Part shown: piece by piece, positions 1-9,061 of the stretch | Numbering within the stretch: the stretch's first letter is position 1 | Layout: the number at the start of each line of letters is the position of its first letter | From: Polaribacter sp. Q13 | GTDB lineage: Bacteria > Bacteroidota > Bacteroidia > Flavobacteriales > Flavobacteriaceae | Assembly: GCF_016858305.2 (NCBI RefSeq) | Contig: NZ_CP074436.1 | Location: forward strand, 3,740,001 to 3,804,000 | Reading direction: 5' to 3' | Length of the DNA: 64,000 nucleotides | Notes under the pieces: generated by a model | The model's input: the letters and a program-made list of their open reading frames with translations, nothing else | The model's database searches: none | What the model was told of the DNA's origin: nothing | Program-made: the position numbers and the translations under genes

Positions 1-1
1 G

Positions 2-82
2 AATAGAGAAAAAAAAGAGGCTAGAATTAAAGAGTTTGTAAAAGAGATTATTTCTAGATTTCCTCCAGGAAAAGAAAAATAA
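2..82 (+). CDS. C-terminal fragment of an unidentified protein
   Basis: An open frame runs in from the window edge and stops with TAA at 80-82, leaving 26 residues rich in Lys/Glu and ending FPPGKEK. A strong terminator follows directly, which supports a real gene end. The remainder lies outside the window, so no family can be assigned. Confidence 0.6.
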   Translation, partial: NREKKEARIKEFVKEIISRFPPGKEK

Positions 83-90
83 AAGTTTAA

Positions 91-116
91 AAAGCGTTCT
101 TAGGAACGCTTTTTTA
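91..116 (+). terminator. Rho-independent terminator
   Basis: A perfect 9-bp stem (AAAGCGTTC / GAACGCTTT) with a TTAG loop is followed by a T run. It ends the gene entering from the left edge. Confidence 0.85.
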
Positions 117-129
117 ATGGATTAAAAAC

Positions 130-137
130 TATTTTTG
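130..137 (+). promoter_or_regulatory. Bacteroidota -7 element for the DUF5522 gene
   Basis: TATTTTTG matches the TAnnTTTG -7 consensus. Transcription would begin about 142, exactly where the only plausible start codon (GTG) of the next gene lies. No convincing -33 TTG is visible. Confidence 0.45.
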
Positions 138-141
138 TAGT

Positions 142-306
142 GTGTATAATAAAAGAATAGAATTAGAAGAAGGTGATTTTTATGTAAACGAACAAGGTTA
201 TAAAGTGTTTACAGAAAAGTTTCATCTAAAAAGAGGTCATTGCTGTAAAAGTGGGTGTAAACATTGCCCTTATGGTTATGATAAAAAAACAGATAGTTTT
301 AAGTAA
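142..306 (+). CDS. DUF5522 family small Cys-rich protein
   Basis: This 54-residue reading frame has the hallmark of the flavobacterial DUF5522 family: an IELEEGDFYVNEQG-like N-terminal half, then FHLKRGHCCKSGC and KHCPYGYDKK. The Cys pattern CC-x3-C-x2-C suggests a metal or Fe-S site, but the family function is unknown. There is no ATG in the frame; an in-frame TAA lies at 115-117. GTG at 142 is the best start because the protein then begins just before the conserved IELEEGDFY segment. A TAnnTTTG element at 130-137 would place the RNA start at or near this GTG, so the message may be leaderless. The exact N-terminus is uncertain. Confidence 0.75.
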   Translation: MYNKRIELEEGDFYVNEQGYKVFTEKFHLKRGHCCKSGCKHCPYGYDKKTDSFK

Positions 307-351
307 ATAGTGACTTTTAAAGGGAAATAGTTTCCAAAGAGTAGATAAGAT

Positions 352-1065
352 ATGATAAAAATGATAAAAAGAATTTTAGTTTTAGTAATTGCAATTCAGT
401 TAGTAGGATGTGCAGAATTACAAAAAGTAGCAAACCAAGTTTCACAAAGTACAGGTTTAAGTCAAGAGCAAATAGGTAATGGTTTGCGTGAGGCTTTAGA
501 TAAAGGAATAAAGGATCAAGTTTCTAAATTAACTGCAACAAACGGGTTTTATAAAAACGATTTGGTAAAAATTATGTTGCCAGAAGAACTACAAGCTGTA
601 GACAAAGGTTTACGTAAAGTAGGTTTAAGTAATTTGGCAGATGAGGGAATTAAAGTTTTAAACAGAGCGGCAGAAGATGCTGTAAAAACGGCAACTCCAA
701 TTTTTGTGAATGCAGTAAAAGATATGACGTTTGCAGATGCTAAAACAATTCTTTTAGGAGACCAAAATGCTGCAACTTCTTATTTACAGGGTAAAACAAC
801 CGATAATTTAACGGCTAGTTTTAGTCCAGTAATTAAAAACTCTTTTTCTAAAGTAGGGGCAGATAAAGTTTGGAGTAACTTAATTAGTAAGTATAATTCT
901 ATTCCTTTTGTAAAGAGTGTAAATCCAGATTTAACACAGTATGTTACCAATCAAGCCTTAAAAGGTGTTTTTACAATGATTGAAGTTGAAGAAAAAGGAA
1001 TTAGAGAAAATGTAGGTTTACGCAGTACTGCGTTATTAAAGCAGGTGTTTGCGTTGCAAGATTAA
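352..1065 (+). CDS. DUF4197 domain-containing lipoprotein
   Basis: This 237-residue protein has an N-terminal hydrophobic segment ending in a lipobox (LVGC, Cys about residue 20), so it is predicted to be a lipid-anchored periplasmic or outer-membrane protein. The mature part matches the DUF4197 family: a helical body with GLREALDKGI near the start, FYKNDLVKIMLPEEL, and ADAKTILLGDQNAATSYL in the middle. The family is common in Bacteroidota and Proteobacteria and has no assigned biochemical role. Two starts are possible, ATG 352 and ATG 361 (three codons later); both give the same signal. A strong terminator follows, so it is probably a single-gene unit. Confidence 0.85.
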   Translation: MIKMIKRILVLVIAIQLVGCAELQKVANQVSQSTGLSQEQIGNGLREALDKGIKDQVSKLTATNGFYKNDLVKIMLPEELQAVDKGLRKVGLSNLADEGIKVLNRAAEDAVKTATPIFVNAVKDMTFADAKTILLGDQNAATSYLQGKTTDNLTASFSPVIKNSFSKVGADKVWSNLISKYNSIPFVKSVNPDLTQYVTNQALKGVFTMIEVEEKGIRENVGLRSTALLKQVFALQD

Positions 1066-1092
1066 GAATATAGAAAATAAATAACATATTTT

Positions 1093-1130
1093 AAAAAAGA
1101 CTCTGCTTTTTACAAAGCAGAGTCTTTTTT
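1093..1130 (+). terminator. Rho-independent terminator
   Basis: A long perfect hairpin (AAAAAAGACTCTGCTTT / AAAGCAGAGTCTTTTTT, loop of 4 nt) ends in T6. It terminates the DUF4197 gene. The 180 bp that follow are AT-rich with no further gene. Confidence 0.9.
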
Positions 1131-1309
1131 GTTTGTATTTTTTAGCTAACGGCTCCTCATTATGGAATTATCATCAAAATTACCATATTAGTGTATTATA
1201 TTCTCTTTATTATTAATTTTATTGAATTATTTTTAAATAAATTAACATTTCCCTTTTTATTTTAAGAAAATTTTAAGATGTTTGACATAATTAATTCAAA
1301 TAAGATATA

Positions 1310-4300
1310 ATGGAGAGAAGAATTTTAAAAGCATCCCTAACACTATTTTTAGGGTTTATTGTGCAAATTACTTTCGCGCAAAAGAAAACTGTTTCTGGTA
1401 CTGTTTCAGATGCGTCAGGAAAACTACCTGGAGTAAGTGTAGCTGTTAAAGGTACTAGTACAGGTACAGAAACTGATTTTGAAGGTAATTATGCTATTTC
1501 TGTCACCGAAGGAGATATTTTGGTGTTTAGCTATTTAGGCTATAAACCAAATCAAAAAAAAATAGGTAAGTTTAGCAAATTTAACGTAGTGTTAAAGGAG
1601 GGTAGCAGTGAGTTAGATGAAGTTGTTATTGTTGGATATGGTACTCAAAGCAAGAGAAAATTAACAGACAATATTGTAAAATTAAGTTCAGATGATATTG
1701 CAGATGTGCCTACACCTAGTGTTATGAATTCATTAGCAGGTAAGGCTGCTGGTGTTCAAATTAGCCAAACAAATGGTAAGGTAGAAGGTGGTCTAAATTT
1801 TAGAATTAGAGGGCAGTCTAGTATTAGTGCAGGTTCAGATCCTTTGTATGTTTTAGATGGAATTCCATTAATAAACAGCAATGAGTCTAATAATGGGTCT
1901 CCAACAAATCCATTATTAACTTTGAGTCCTAATGAGATAGAATCTATAGATATTTTAAAAGATGCTTCTTCGGCAGCAATTTATGGAGCAAGAGGAGCAA
2001 ATGGAGTTGTGCTTATTACAACGAAGTCTGGTAAAGAAGGAAAAGCAAAGTTTTCTGTAAATATCTCTAATGGAGTAAGTGAAAAAGCAAACTCTAGAGA
2101 TTGGTTAAATGCAGAACAATATGTTGAGTTGTTTTTAGAAGCTGGAAAAAATGGGTTAGCCACTGGTGGTTGGCCAGCAGAAGGCTATGTAGAAGAAAGA
2201 TTAGATAGATATTCTAATAATACATGGAGAGAAGGAACTTATGATACCGATTGGCAAGACCTTGCGTTAGTTAAAGGATATACTAGAGATGCAGATTTTT
2301 CTATTTCTGGAGGAGATGCAAAAACTACTTATTTCTTTTCTGGAGCATATAACGATACAAAAGGGATTGTTAGAGGGAATGAATTGAACAGAATTAGTTC
2401 ACGTTTAAACATTACTCATAAATTAACAGATAAATTTTCTGCAGGAATGAACTTAAGTTTCTCTAGAACGGATATTGATAGAATTGGAAATGATAATGCA
2501 TTTGTATCGCCATTACAAGCAATTGCTCTTGCGCCAATTTCTCCTGATTTTGTAGATGGAGAGCCTTTTGCAAACACAACGTATGCAAATTTTTTATTAC
2601 AAGATAAGCATGCTTATTACAATACAATTATTAGAAGAGTAACAGGTAAGGTTTTTGCGGCATATCAATTTACTGATAACTTAAAATTTAATTCAGATTT
2701 TGCATATGATCTATATTCTCAGACAGAAGATAGTTTTACAGGAAGTTTAGCTCCTTTTCAATCTACAAACGGAGAGGCTTATGCTTCTAACGTTAATACA
2801 GAGAACTATATTTTTAGTAATTATTTGAGCTATAATAAAACTTTTGGAGAAAATCATGATTTAGATATTATTCTTGGTACAGAATTAAATAAAAGTAAAA
2901 GAAGATTTAACAGTGTTACTGGTCAACAATTTCCAACAGACGATTTTCAAACAATAAGTTCAGCTGCAGAAATTACTGCAGGTTCTGGTAGTTTTACAGA
3001 ATATGCTTTTGTTTCTTATTTTACTAGAGCAACTTACGCTTATAAAGATAGATATTTATTTAAAGCAAGTTTTAGAAGAGATGGTTCTTCAAGATTTGGT
3101 AGTGATTCTAGATTTGGTGTTTTTCCTGCTTTTTCTGCAGGTTGGATTCTTTCTGAAGAAAACTTTTTATCAGAGAGTTCTGCAATATCTTTCTTAAAGT
3201 TAAGAGCTAGTTACGGTCAAGTAGGAAATGCAGAAATAGGGAATTTTGCTTCTAGAGGTTTATTTGGTGGAGTTTCATACAATCAAAAACCAGGTATTGC
3301 CCCAACTCAAGCAGGTAATAATGAGTTAAGTTGGGAAACATCAGACCAAAGTGATGTTGCAATAGAATATGGGCTTTTTAACGGAGTACTTTCAGGAGAA
3401 GTAGCATATTATGTAAAAGATACAAAAGAGTTATTATTTGAGCAGCCTTTGCCTTTATCTTCTGGAGCACCAGAGCAAGGGGGGATTAATAATAATATTG
3501 GTAGAATGAAAAGTGATGGTATTGAATTCTCTATAACTTCTAAAAACATTCAAACAAAGGATTTAAAATGGACTACAAGTTTTAATATTGGAACAAATAA
3601 TAATGAGATAATTGAATTACCAGATGGGCAAGATGTTGTTAACGGTCAGAATATTTTAAGAGAAGGAGAAGCTGTAAATTCTTTATATCTTATAGAGTAT
3701 GCTGGTGTAGATGTTGATAATGGAGATGCGTTGTATTATTTAAATACAGATGATGGAAGTGGAAGCTTAGATAGAGGTACTACAAACGATTCTAATGCTG
3801 CAAGTAGAGTTGTAGCAGGAAATCCTTTTCCAGAAGTTATAGCAGGTCTTACAAATACTGTTCTTTATAAAGATTTCGATTTTACAATGACTTTTCAAGG
3901 AGAATGGGGAGCAAGTATTTATAATGGTGGAGGACGTTTTCAATCTGCAAATGGAGACTGGTTTGATAATCAAACAGTAGATCAATTAGATAGATGGCAA
4001 AACCCAGGTGATATAACAAATGTACCACAAGCAAGATTAGGTGCTGGTAATGGTACAAGTCATTCTACAAGATTTTTAGAAAAAGGAGATTTTATTAGAC
4101 TTAGAAACATAACATTAGGGTATTCAATTCCTCAATCAGTAATTGCTAAAATGGGATTATCTAAGTTAAGACTATATTTTAGTGGTCTTAATTTGTTAAC
4201 AATAACAGATTATACAGGTTATGATCCAGAATCTAGAAGTGATGCAGGTGGTGTAGGTCAAACCTTCTATTCTGCTCCTGCAGCAAAAACGCTTTCAATA

Positions 4301-4321
4301 GGTCTTAACGTAACTTTTTAA
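1310..4321 (+). CDS. SusC/RagA family TonB-dependent outer membrane transporter
   Basis: This 1,003-residue protein is a SusC-type nutrient importer. A signal peptide (about 1-23, ending ITFAQ) is followed by a carboxypeptidase-regulatory-like beta-sandwich (27-97) and a TonB-box region with DEVVIVGYGTQ (about 103-113). The plug carries RIRGQSSISAGSDPLYVLDGIPL-type motifs (about 115-240), and a large beta barrel ends in the terminal aromatic residue (NVTF). The SusD partner starts 18 bp downstream, so the two are one operon forming a lidded outer-membrane import complex. No glycoside hydrolase, sulfatase or local regulator accompanies the pair, so the substrate (glycan, peptide or other) cannot be told. 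The start is ATG 1310; no other Met precedes the signal peptide. Confidence 0.93.
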   Translation: MERRILKASLTLFLGFIVQITFAQKKTVSGTVSDASGKLPGVSVAVKGTSTGTETDFEGNYAISVTEGDILVFSYLGYKPNQKKIGKFSKFNVVLKEGSSELDEVVIVGYGTQSKRKLTDNIVKLSSDDIADVPTPSVMNSLAGKAAGVQISQTNGKVEGGLNFRIRGQSSISAGSDPLYVLDGIPLINSNESNNGSPTNPLLTLSPNEIESIDILKDASSAAIYGARGANGVVLITTKSGKEGKAKFSVNISNGVSEKANSRDWLNAEQYVELFLEAGKNGLATGGWPAEGYVEERLDRYSNNTWREGTYDTDWQDLALVKGYTRDADFSISGGDAKTTYFFSGAYNDTKGIVRGNELNRISSRLNITHKLTDKFSAGMNLSFSRTDIDRIGNDNAFVSPLQAIALAPISPDFVDGEPFANTTYANFLLQDKHAYYNTIIRRVTGKVFAAYQFTDNLKFNSDFAYDLYSQTEDSFTGSLAPFQSTNGEAYASNVNTENYIFSNYLSYNKTFGENHDLDIILGTELNKSKRRFNSVTGQQFPTDDFQTISSAAEITAGSGSFTEYAFVSYFTRATYAYKDRYLFKASFRRDGSSRFGSDSRFGVFPAFSAGWILSEENFLSESSAISFLKLRASYGQVGNAEIGNFASRGLFGGVSYNQKPGIAPTQAGNNELSWETSDQSDVAIEYGLFNGVLSGEVAYYVKDTKELLFEQPLPLSSGAPEQGGINNNIGRMKSDGIEFSITSKNIQTKDLKWTTSFNIGTNNNEIIELPDGQDVVNGQNILREGEAVNSLYLIEYAGVDVDNGDALYYLNTDDGSGSLDRGTTNDSNAASRVVAGNPFPEVIAGLTNTVLYKDFDFTMTFQGEWGASIYNGGGRFQSANGDWFDNQTVDQLDRWQNPGDITNVPQARLGAGNGTSHSTRFLEKGDFIRLRNITLGYSIPQSVIAKMGLSKLRLYFSGLNLLTITDYTGYDPESRSDAGGVGQTFYSAPAAKTLSIGLNVTF

Positions 4322-4339
4322 TTTAAAAACTTTATAAAA

Positions 4340-5695
4340 ATGAAAATAATAAAATATACATTAATTTTAGTTTTATTTTTTACAACTATTAGTTGTGAAA
4401 AAGAGCTAGATATTGAGCCAGCACAAAGTATATCTTCAGAAAAGGCATTGTCTACAGAAGATAATGTTCTTAATATTTTAGTAGGTACGTATACAGAGGC
4501 CGGAGAAGATGCAACATTTGGAGGTAGAACTCAGATAATTGCAGATTTGTTAGGAAACACAACTCAAATGAGTTGGGGTGGTACTTTTGTAGATCCAAGG
4601 CAATTTAATTCTAAAAGTGTTTTAGTAGACAATGCTTTTGTAGAAGAAGTTTGGGGAAATTCTTATGAAGTAATTAACCAAGCAAATTTAGTTATAGATA
4701 ATTTAGAGGTAATAACAAATGGTGCTGCAGATATTGCAGAAGGAGAGGCTAAATTTTTAAGAGCTTTAATGTATTTTGATTTAGTTCGTCATTTTGGTAA
4801 ACCTTATGTAGCGGGAGCAAGCAATACTCAGTTAGGTGTGCCTTTACGTTTAAATGGTATTATTGATTATGGTATAGATTTATCAATTGCTAGAAGTACT
4901 GTTGAAGAAGTTTACACTCAGATTATAACTGATTTAAATGATGCTTTTTCTAAATTACCAGCAACTAATGATGTTTATGCAGATAAATATGCAGCAGAAG
5001 CTTTATTGGCTAAAGTATATTTTCAACAAGGTAATTATGCAGCGGCAAGAGATGCCGCAGATGATGTAATATTATACAGTGGTCATACTTTAGCGCCAAC
5101 TTATAGTGGTGCTTTTAACAATGATGTTGATAGTGTAGAAGATCTTTTTGCTTTTCAAGTAACGTCTCAAGGTGGCGATAATGATTTTATTACATTTTAT
5201 GCTTCGCAAGATTTTGGAGGTAGACAGGGAGATATTGATTTACAAATAGGTTTTTTCAATTTGTTTGATGATGCTGCAAATGATGAAAGATATAGTTTTA
5301 CATATGTTAGTTCAGATACTGGTGGAACTTTAACATCAAAGTATACAAATCAGTTTGCCAATATTTCTGTTTTAAGAATTGCAGATATGCATTTAGTGAG
5401 AGCAGAGTCTAACTTTAGAGAAGGTACAAGTGTAGGTTTACCTCCTTTAGATGAAGTTAATGCTGTTAGAGCAAGATCTAACGCGAGTGCTTTAATTGCA
5501 TTAACTTTAGATGTATTGTTTAATGAAAGACAATTAGAGTTGTCTTTTGAAGGTCAATTAATTCATGATATAAAGAGAACTCAAAAAAATGTTGGTGCTT
5601 TGTCTTTTGATGCAGAAGAATTAATATTACCTATTCCTCAGGCAGAAATGGATACAAATAATTTAATGTTTCAGAATACAGGATACGTTAAATAG
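4340..5695 (+). CDS. RagB/SusD family nutrient-binding lipoprotein
   Basis: This 451-residue protein is the surface lipoprotein partner of the preceding SusC. The signal peptide ends in a lipobox (TISC, Cys about 20) followed by acidic residues. The body shows the SusD TPR-like pattern: EGEAKFLRALMYFDLVRHFG (about 136-155), ALLAKVYFQQGNYAAARDAAD, and the C-terminal FEGQLIHDIKR and LPIPQAEMDTN motifs before a final TGYVK. It is short for the family, which is often 480-600 residues, suggesting a compact ligand site. It is co-transcribed with SusC and closed by a terminator. The ligand is unknown. Confidence 0.92.
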   Translation: MKIIKYTLILVLFFTTISCEKELDIEPAQSISSEKALSTEDNVLNILVGTYTEAGEDATFGGRTQIIADLLGNTTQMSWGGTFVDPRQFNSKSVLVDNAFVEEVWGNSYEVINQANLVIDNLEVITNGAADIAEGEAKFLRALMYFDLVRHFGKPYVAGASNTQLGVPLRLNGIIDYGIDLSIARSTVEEVYTQIITDLNDAFSKLPATNDVYADKYAAEALLAKVYFQQGNYAAARDAADDVILYSGHTLAPTYSGAFNNDVDSVEDLFAFQVTSQGGDNDFITFYASQDFGGRQGDIDLQIGFFNLFDDAANDERYSFTYVSSDTGGTLTSKYTNQFANISVLRIADMHLVRAESNFREGTSVGLPPLDEVNAVRARSNASALIALTLDVLFNERQLELSFEGQLIHDIKRTQKNVGALSFDAEELILPIPQAEMDTNNLMFQNTGYVK

Positions 5696-5711
5696 TATAA
5701 TACTAATGATA

Positions 5712-5752
5712 AAAAAGAAAGGCTATTTTTAATTAAATAGCCTTTCTTTTTT
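5712..5752 (+). terminator. Rho-independent terminator of the susCD pair
   Basis: AAAAAGAAAGGCTATTTT pairs with AAATAGCCTTTCTTTTTT around a short AT loop. It is symmetrical enough to work on both strands, so it may also serve the minus-strand gene ending at 5791. Confidence 0.85.
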
Positions 5753-5790
5753 ATACTTAATTGTGGTATCTCTACTATATCACGATTACT

Positions 5791-6573
5791 TTAATGAAGC
5801 GTTTTAAAGTATTCAAAAGCTTTAATTAATCTACTTCCATACCAAGAAAACATTTCTCCATCAACCAATACTGCTTTTGCTTGGTGCGTGTAATTTTCTA
5901 TTTCTAAAATGTGTTCTTTCTTAAAAGGGTATGGTTCAGAAGACAATAAGATGAAATCTAGGTTTGTGTTTAGTTTCATTTCTTCTAAATCGATTTCTGG
6001 ATAACGTTCTTTATTTTGATAAATATTATCAAACTTGTTTAATGCTAACAAATGATTAATAAAAGTGTTATTTCCTACGGCCATCCAAGGATCTTTCCAG
6101 ATAAAATAGACTGCTGTTTTTGTTTCTTTATGCGTAATGAATTCCTTGAAATTAGTGAATTCATAATTGATCTTTTCAATAATTTCTGAGGCTTTTTTTT
6201 CTACCGAAAATATGTGTCCGTATTGTTTTATAAGCGCTAAATTATCATCAACCGTAAAGATATCAGAAACATGCGTGGTTGCAATTTCTTCGCAGATTTT
6301 TACAATTTCTTTTGAGTTTTCTTCTTTGTTGCAAAGTATAATATCAGGCTGTAAAGCCTTTATTTTATCAATATTTATGCTTTTTGTTCCGCCAACAATT
6401 GTTTTGGTTTCTTTTAAGAGAGCAGGATGTATACAAAATTTTGTAATGCCAACAATAGCATCTTCTAAGCCTAAATCTACCAATAATTCGGTTAAACTAG
6501 GTACAAGACTAATAATACGTTTTGGCGTTTTATCAAACGTTAAAATTCGTGCTATTTGGTCTTGAAGTTTCAT
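5791..6573 (-). CDS. Helical-backbone metal-receptor fold (BtuF-like) cobalamin-binding-type protein
   Basis: This 260-residue protein resembles the BtuF/TroA class of ABC-transporter substrate-binding proteins. It has RIISLVPSLTELLVDLG at 19-35, VGGTKSINIDKIKALQPDIILCN in the middle and a WKDPWMAVGNNTFI segment, all typical of the cobalamin/iron-complex binding fold. It has no signal peptide or lipobox, so as annotated it would be cytoplasmic; flavobacteria commonly carry this leaderless version. No permease or ATPase is adjacent. It starts 4 bp after the pyrF stop and is probably co-transcribed with it. The ligand is not known. Annotators usually call it cobalamin-binding protein. Confidence 0.75.
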   Translation of the reverse strand: MKLQDQIARILTFDKTPKRIISLVPSLTELLVDLGLEDAIVGITKFCIHPALLKETKTIVGGTKSINIDKIKALQPDIILCNKEENSKEIVKICEEIATTHVSDIFTVDDNLALIKQYGHIFSVEKKASEIIEKINYEFTNFKEFITHKETKTAVYFIWKDPWMAVGNNTFINHLLALNKFDNIYQNKERYPEIDLEEMKLNTNLDFILLSSEPYPFKKEHILEIENYTHQAKAVLVDGEMFSWYGSRLIKAFEYFKTLH

Positions 6574-6577
6574 GTAA

Positions 6578-7393
6578 TTATTTTGCTAAAATAGTTGCCA
6601 TTTCTTGTTGTAATTCTTCAGCTTTTAAAGCTGCATTTTTTGCAAAACTTTCATCTTTAGAAGCGTAAATAATACCTCTAGATGAGTTAATAAGCAAGCC
6701 AATATTTTCTGATAAACCATATTTACAAACATCTTGCAAGTTTCCGCCTTGTGCGCCAACACCCGGAACTAAAAGAAAAGAATTAGGAATAATTTTTCTA
6801 ATTTCTGCAAAATATTCTGCTTTTGTAGCACCAACAACATACATTAAGTTTTCAGAGTTTTTCCATCCTTTAGAAGTCTCTAAAACCTCTTTATATAATT
6901 CTCTACCATTTACCTCTTTGGTTTGAAAATCGAAAGCACCTTCATTAGAAGTTAATGCCAACATAATGGTATGTTTATTTTTAAAAGCTAAAAATGGCTC
7001 TACAGAATCTTTTCCCATATAAGGTGCAACGGTAACAGAATCGAACGCTAAGTCTTCTAAAAAAGCTTTTGCATACATGGTAGAAGTGTTACCTATATCT
7101 CCACGTTTTGCATCTGCAATTGTGTAAATCTCTGGGTAATTTGTATTTAAATACTGAATCGTTTTTTCAAGTGATTGCCATCCTTTTATTCCGTAGGCTT
7201 CATAAAAAGCAGTATTAGGTTTGTAGGCAACACATAAATGATGCGTGGCATCGATAATTGCTTTGTTAAAGGCAAAAATAGGATCTTCTTCTTTTAAAAG
7301 ATGAGGTGGAATTTTATTCAAATCCACATCTAATCCAATGCATAAAAATGATTTTTTCTCTTTAATTTGGGCAATAAGTTCTTGTGTTGTCAT
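6578..7393 (-). CDS. pyrF: Orotidine 5'-phosphate decarboxylase
   Basis: This 271-residue enzyme decarboxylates OMP to UMP, the last step of de novo pyrimidine synthesis, in the cytoplasm. It belongs to the longer PyrF subgroup: [10 protein letters not shown] near residue 20 binds substrate, and the catalytic Asp-Lys-Asp signature is [10 protein letters not shown] (about 94-103). [10 protein letters not shown] near the C-terminus is the phosphate-gripping motif. It is the first gene of a two-gene minus-strand unit with the BtuF-like gene. A TACTTTTG -7 element lies at 7413-7420 on the minus strand, about 20 bp ahead of the ATG. No unusual feature. Confidence 0.95.
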   Translation of the reverse strand: MTTQELIAQIKEKKSFLCIGLDVDLNKIPPHLLKEEDPIFAFNKAIIDATHHLCVAYKPNTAFYEAYGIKGWQSLEKTIQYLNTNYPEIYTIADAKRGDIGNTSTMYAKAFLEDLAFDSVTVAPYMGKDSVEPFLAFKNKHTIMLALTSNEGAFDFQTKEVNGRELYKEVLETSKGWKNSENLMYVVGATKAEYFAEIRKIIPNSFLLVPGVGAQGGNLQDVCKYGLSENIGLLINSSRGIIYASKDESFAKNAALKAEELQQEMATILAK

Positions 7394-7397
7394 TTGT

Positions 7398-7430
7398 TTT
7401 GTAAAAGTTACGCAAAAGTAGGTATTTTTG
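7398..7430 (+). promoter_or_regulatory. Promoter of the thioredoxin-like lipoprotein gene
   Basis: TTTG at 7398-7401, a 21-nt spacer and TATTTTTG at 7423-7430 match the Bacteroidota consensus. The RNA would start about 7435, giving a 60-nt leader before the ATG at 7497. Confidence 0.6.
7413..7420 (-). promoter_or_regulatory. -7 promoter element for pyrF
   Basis: On the minus strand TACTTTTG matches TAnnTTTG and ends 19 bp before the pyrF start. It lies almost back to back with the plus-strand promoter at 7398-7430, giving a compact divergent promoter pair. Confidence 0.6.
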
Positions 7431-7496
7431 TTTTTAAATAAAGCGTCTAATTGTAAGTATTGGAAATTTTAGATGACAAAAAATAAAAAATAATTC

Positions 7497-7991
7497 ATGT
7501 TCAAAAAAATATCATTTCTAATTTTAGTATCAATTTTAGTGAGTTGTAATTTCGAAAAACCAACCGAATTTTCAGAAGAAGCGCTCAATGAAAAAGTATA
7601 TAATTTAAACGATGAGGTTGCTACGTTTCAAGAAGTTATCAATCAACATAAAGGGAAAAAGATTTTAATTGATGTTTGGGCTTCTTGGTGCAGAGATTGT
7701 ATAAAAGGAATGCCAAAAGTAAAAGAATTACAAGCGAAGTTTCCAGAAGTAGTTTATTTGTTTTTATCTGTTGATGAGAAAAAAGGTTCATGGAAAAGAG
7801 GTGTAAAACGTTACAATGTTATTGGAGAACATTACAATTTACCAAAAGGAATGAAAACGGGAGATTTGGTTGGTTTCTTAAATCTTAGTTGGATTCCGAG
7901 ATATGTCGTTGTTAATGAAAACAGGAAGATATTGTTATTTAAAGCAACAGAAGCTTCCGATAATGCAATGATAGAAGCTTTGCGAAATTAA
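7497..7991 (+). CDS. TlpA-like thioredoxin-fold lipoprotein
   Basis: This 164-residue protein has a lipobox (LVSC, Cys about 17), so it is predicted to be lipid-anchored facing the periplasm. The thioredoxin fold follows: ILIDVWASWCRDCIKGMP (about 57-74) holds the redox CxxC pair (CRDC), and the cis-Pro motif is WIPRYVVV near 136-143. It resembles TlpA/ResA-type proteins that reduce or isomerise disulfides in exported proteins or apocytochromes. There is no cytochrome maturation gene nearby, so the partner is unknown. It is a single gene with its own promoter. Confidence 0.82.
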   Translation: MFKKISFLILVSILVSCNFEKPTEFSEEALNEKVYNLNDEVATFQEVINQHKGKKILIDVWASWCRDCIKGMPKVKELQAKFPEVVYLFLSVDEKKGSWKRGVKRYNVIGEHYNLPKGMKTGDLVGFLNLSWIPRYVVVNENRKILLFKATEASDNAMIEALRN

Positions 7992-8223
7992 AAGATTCCA
8001 GGTTCGTTTAAAGATTTTGATTGATCGTATAAAGGAGTTTATTAGCTTCATTTTACGCATAGATAGCAGTCTAAAGTGTTTTTTATGTACTTCAAATTAT
8101 TTAGAAAAAACGTTATCGTAACTATTTGCGTTTCTATGTGTTTTTTGTCTTTTCATTTCTTAAATTTACATCCAAATTAATAAAAACATTAACAAGGACC
8201 TTTTAGGTTATAAAATAATAATT

Positions 8224-8982
8224 ATGAGAACAAAAATAGTAGCAGGTAACTGGAAAATGAACAATGATAAGAAAGAGAGTAAAAAACTTATCAAAGATTT
8301 AAAAAAAGCAATTAAAAAAGAGAAATTAAAAAATACTCGTGTAATTGTTGCTCCTACTTTTGTAAACTTATCAGCATCAATAAAAGCAGCAGACGGTTCT
8401 GCAATTGAAGTTGTTGCTCAAAATATGCACCAAGCTAAAAATGGCGCTTATACCGGAGAGATTTCTGCAGATATGTTAAAAGCAATCGGAATTAAAACGG
8501 TTATTTTAGGACATTCTGAAAGAAGAACTTATTTTAATGAAACAGATGAATCATTAGCAGCAAAAGTGGATGCTATTTTAAAAAATGATTTAGAAACAAT
8601 TTTTTGTTTTGGAGAATTGTTAGAAGATAGAAAATCTGAAAACCATTTTGCAGTAGTAGAAAGCCAAATTTCTAATGCATTATTTCATTTAGGAGCAGAT
8701 GCTTGGAAAAGCATTATTTTGGCATACGAGCCAGTTTGGGCAATTGGTACAGGAGAAACGGCAAGTGCAGAACAAGCGCAAGAAATGCATGCTTTTATTA
8801 GAAGTATTGTAGCTAAAAAATACAATAAAGAAGTAGCAGATGCTGTTTCTATCTTATATGGTGGAAGTGTAAAACCTGCAAATGCAGAAGAAATTTTCTC
8901 TAAACCAGATGTAGACGGTGGTTTAATTGGTGGAGCAGCATTAAATGTAGATGATTTTACAGGAATTATTAAAGCTATTTAA
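8224..8982 (+). CDS. tpiA: Triosephosphate isomerase
   Basis: This 252-residue glycolytic enzyme interconverts dihydroxyacetone phosphate and glyceraldehyde 3-phosphate. All catalytic elements are present: N9/K11 in AGNWKMN, H97 in ILGHSERR, the catalytic Glu169 in AYEPVWAIGTG, and the phosphate-binding LYGGSVKPAN and GGLIGGAAL loops. Length is normal for the family. It stands alone between a 230-bp upstream region without a gene and a perfect palindromic terminator. Confidence 0.97.
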   Translation: MRTKIVAGNWKMNNDKKESKKLIKDLKKAIKKEKLKNTRVIVAPTFVNLSASIKAADGSAIEVVAQNMHQAKNGAYTGEISADMLKAIGIKTVILGHSERRTYFNETDESLAAKVDAILKNDLETIFCFGELLEDRKSENHFAVVESQISNALFHLGADAWKSIILAYEPVWAIGTGETASAEQAQEMHAFIRSIVAKKYNKEVADAVSILYGGSVKPANAEEIFSKPDVDGGLIGGAALNVDDFTGIIKAI

Positions 8983-9013
8983 GCATCGTAATTAAAGATA
9001 TTTACAATAAATT

Positions 9014-9050
9014 TGCATCGAGATTTTAAAATCTCGATGCATTTTTTTTT
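9014..9050 (+). terminator. Rho-independent terminator of tpiA
   Basis: A perfect 28-bp palindrome (TGCATCGAGATTTT and its complement) is followed by nine T residues. It separates tpiA from prmA by only 80 bp. Confidence 0.9.
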
Positions 9051-9061
9051 ACACGAAGTTT

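Noticed and set aside
1282..1311. TTGACA with 18-nt spacer and TATAAT just before susC, like an E. coli sigma-70 promoter
   Set aside because: The TATAAT overlaps the ATG at 1310, so RNA would start inside the coding region, and Bacteroidota do not use this consensus.
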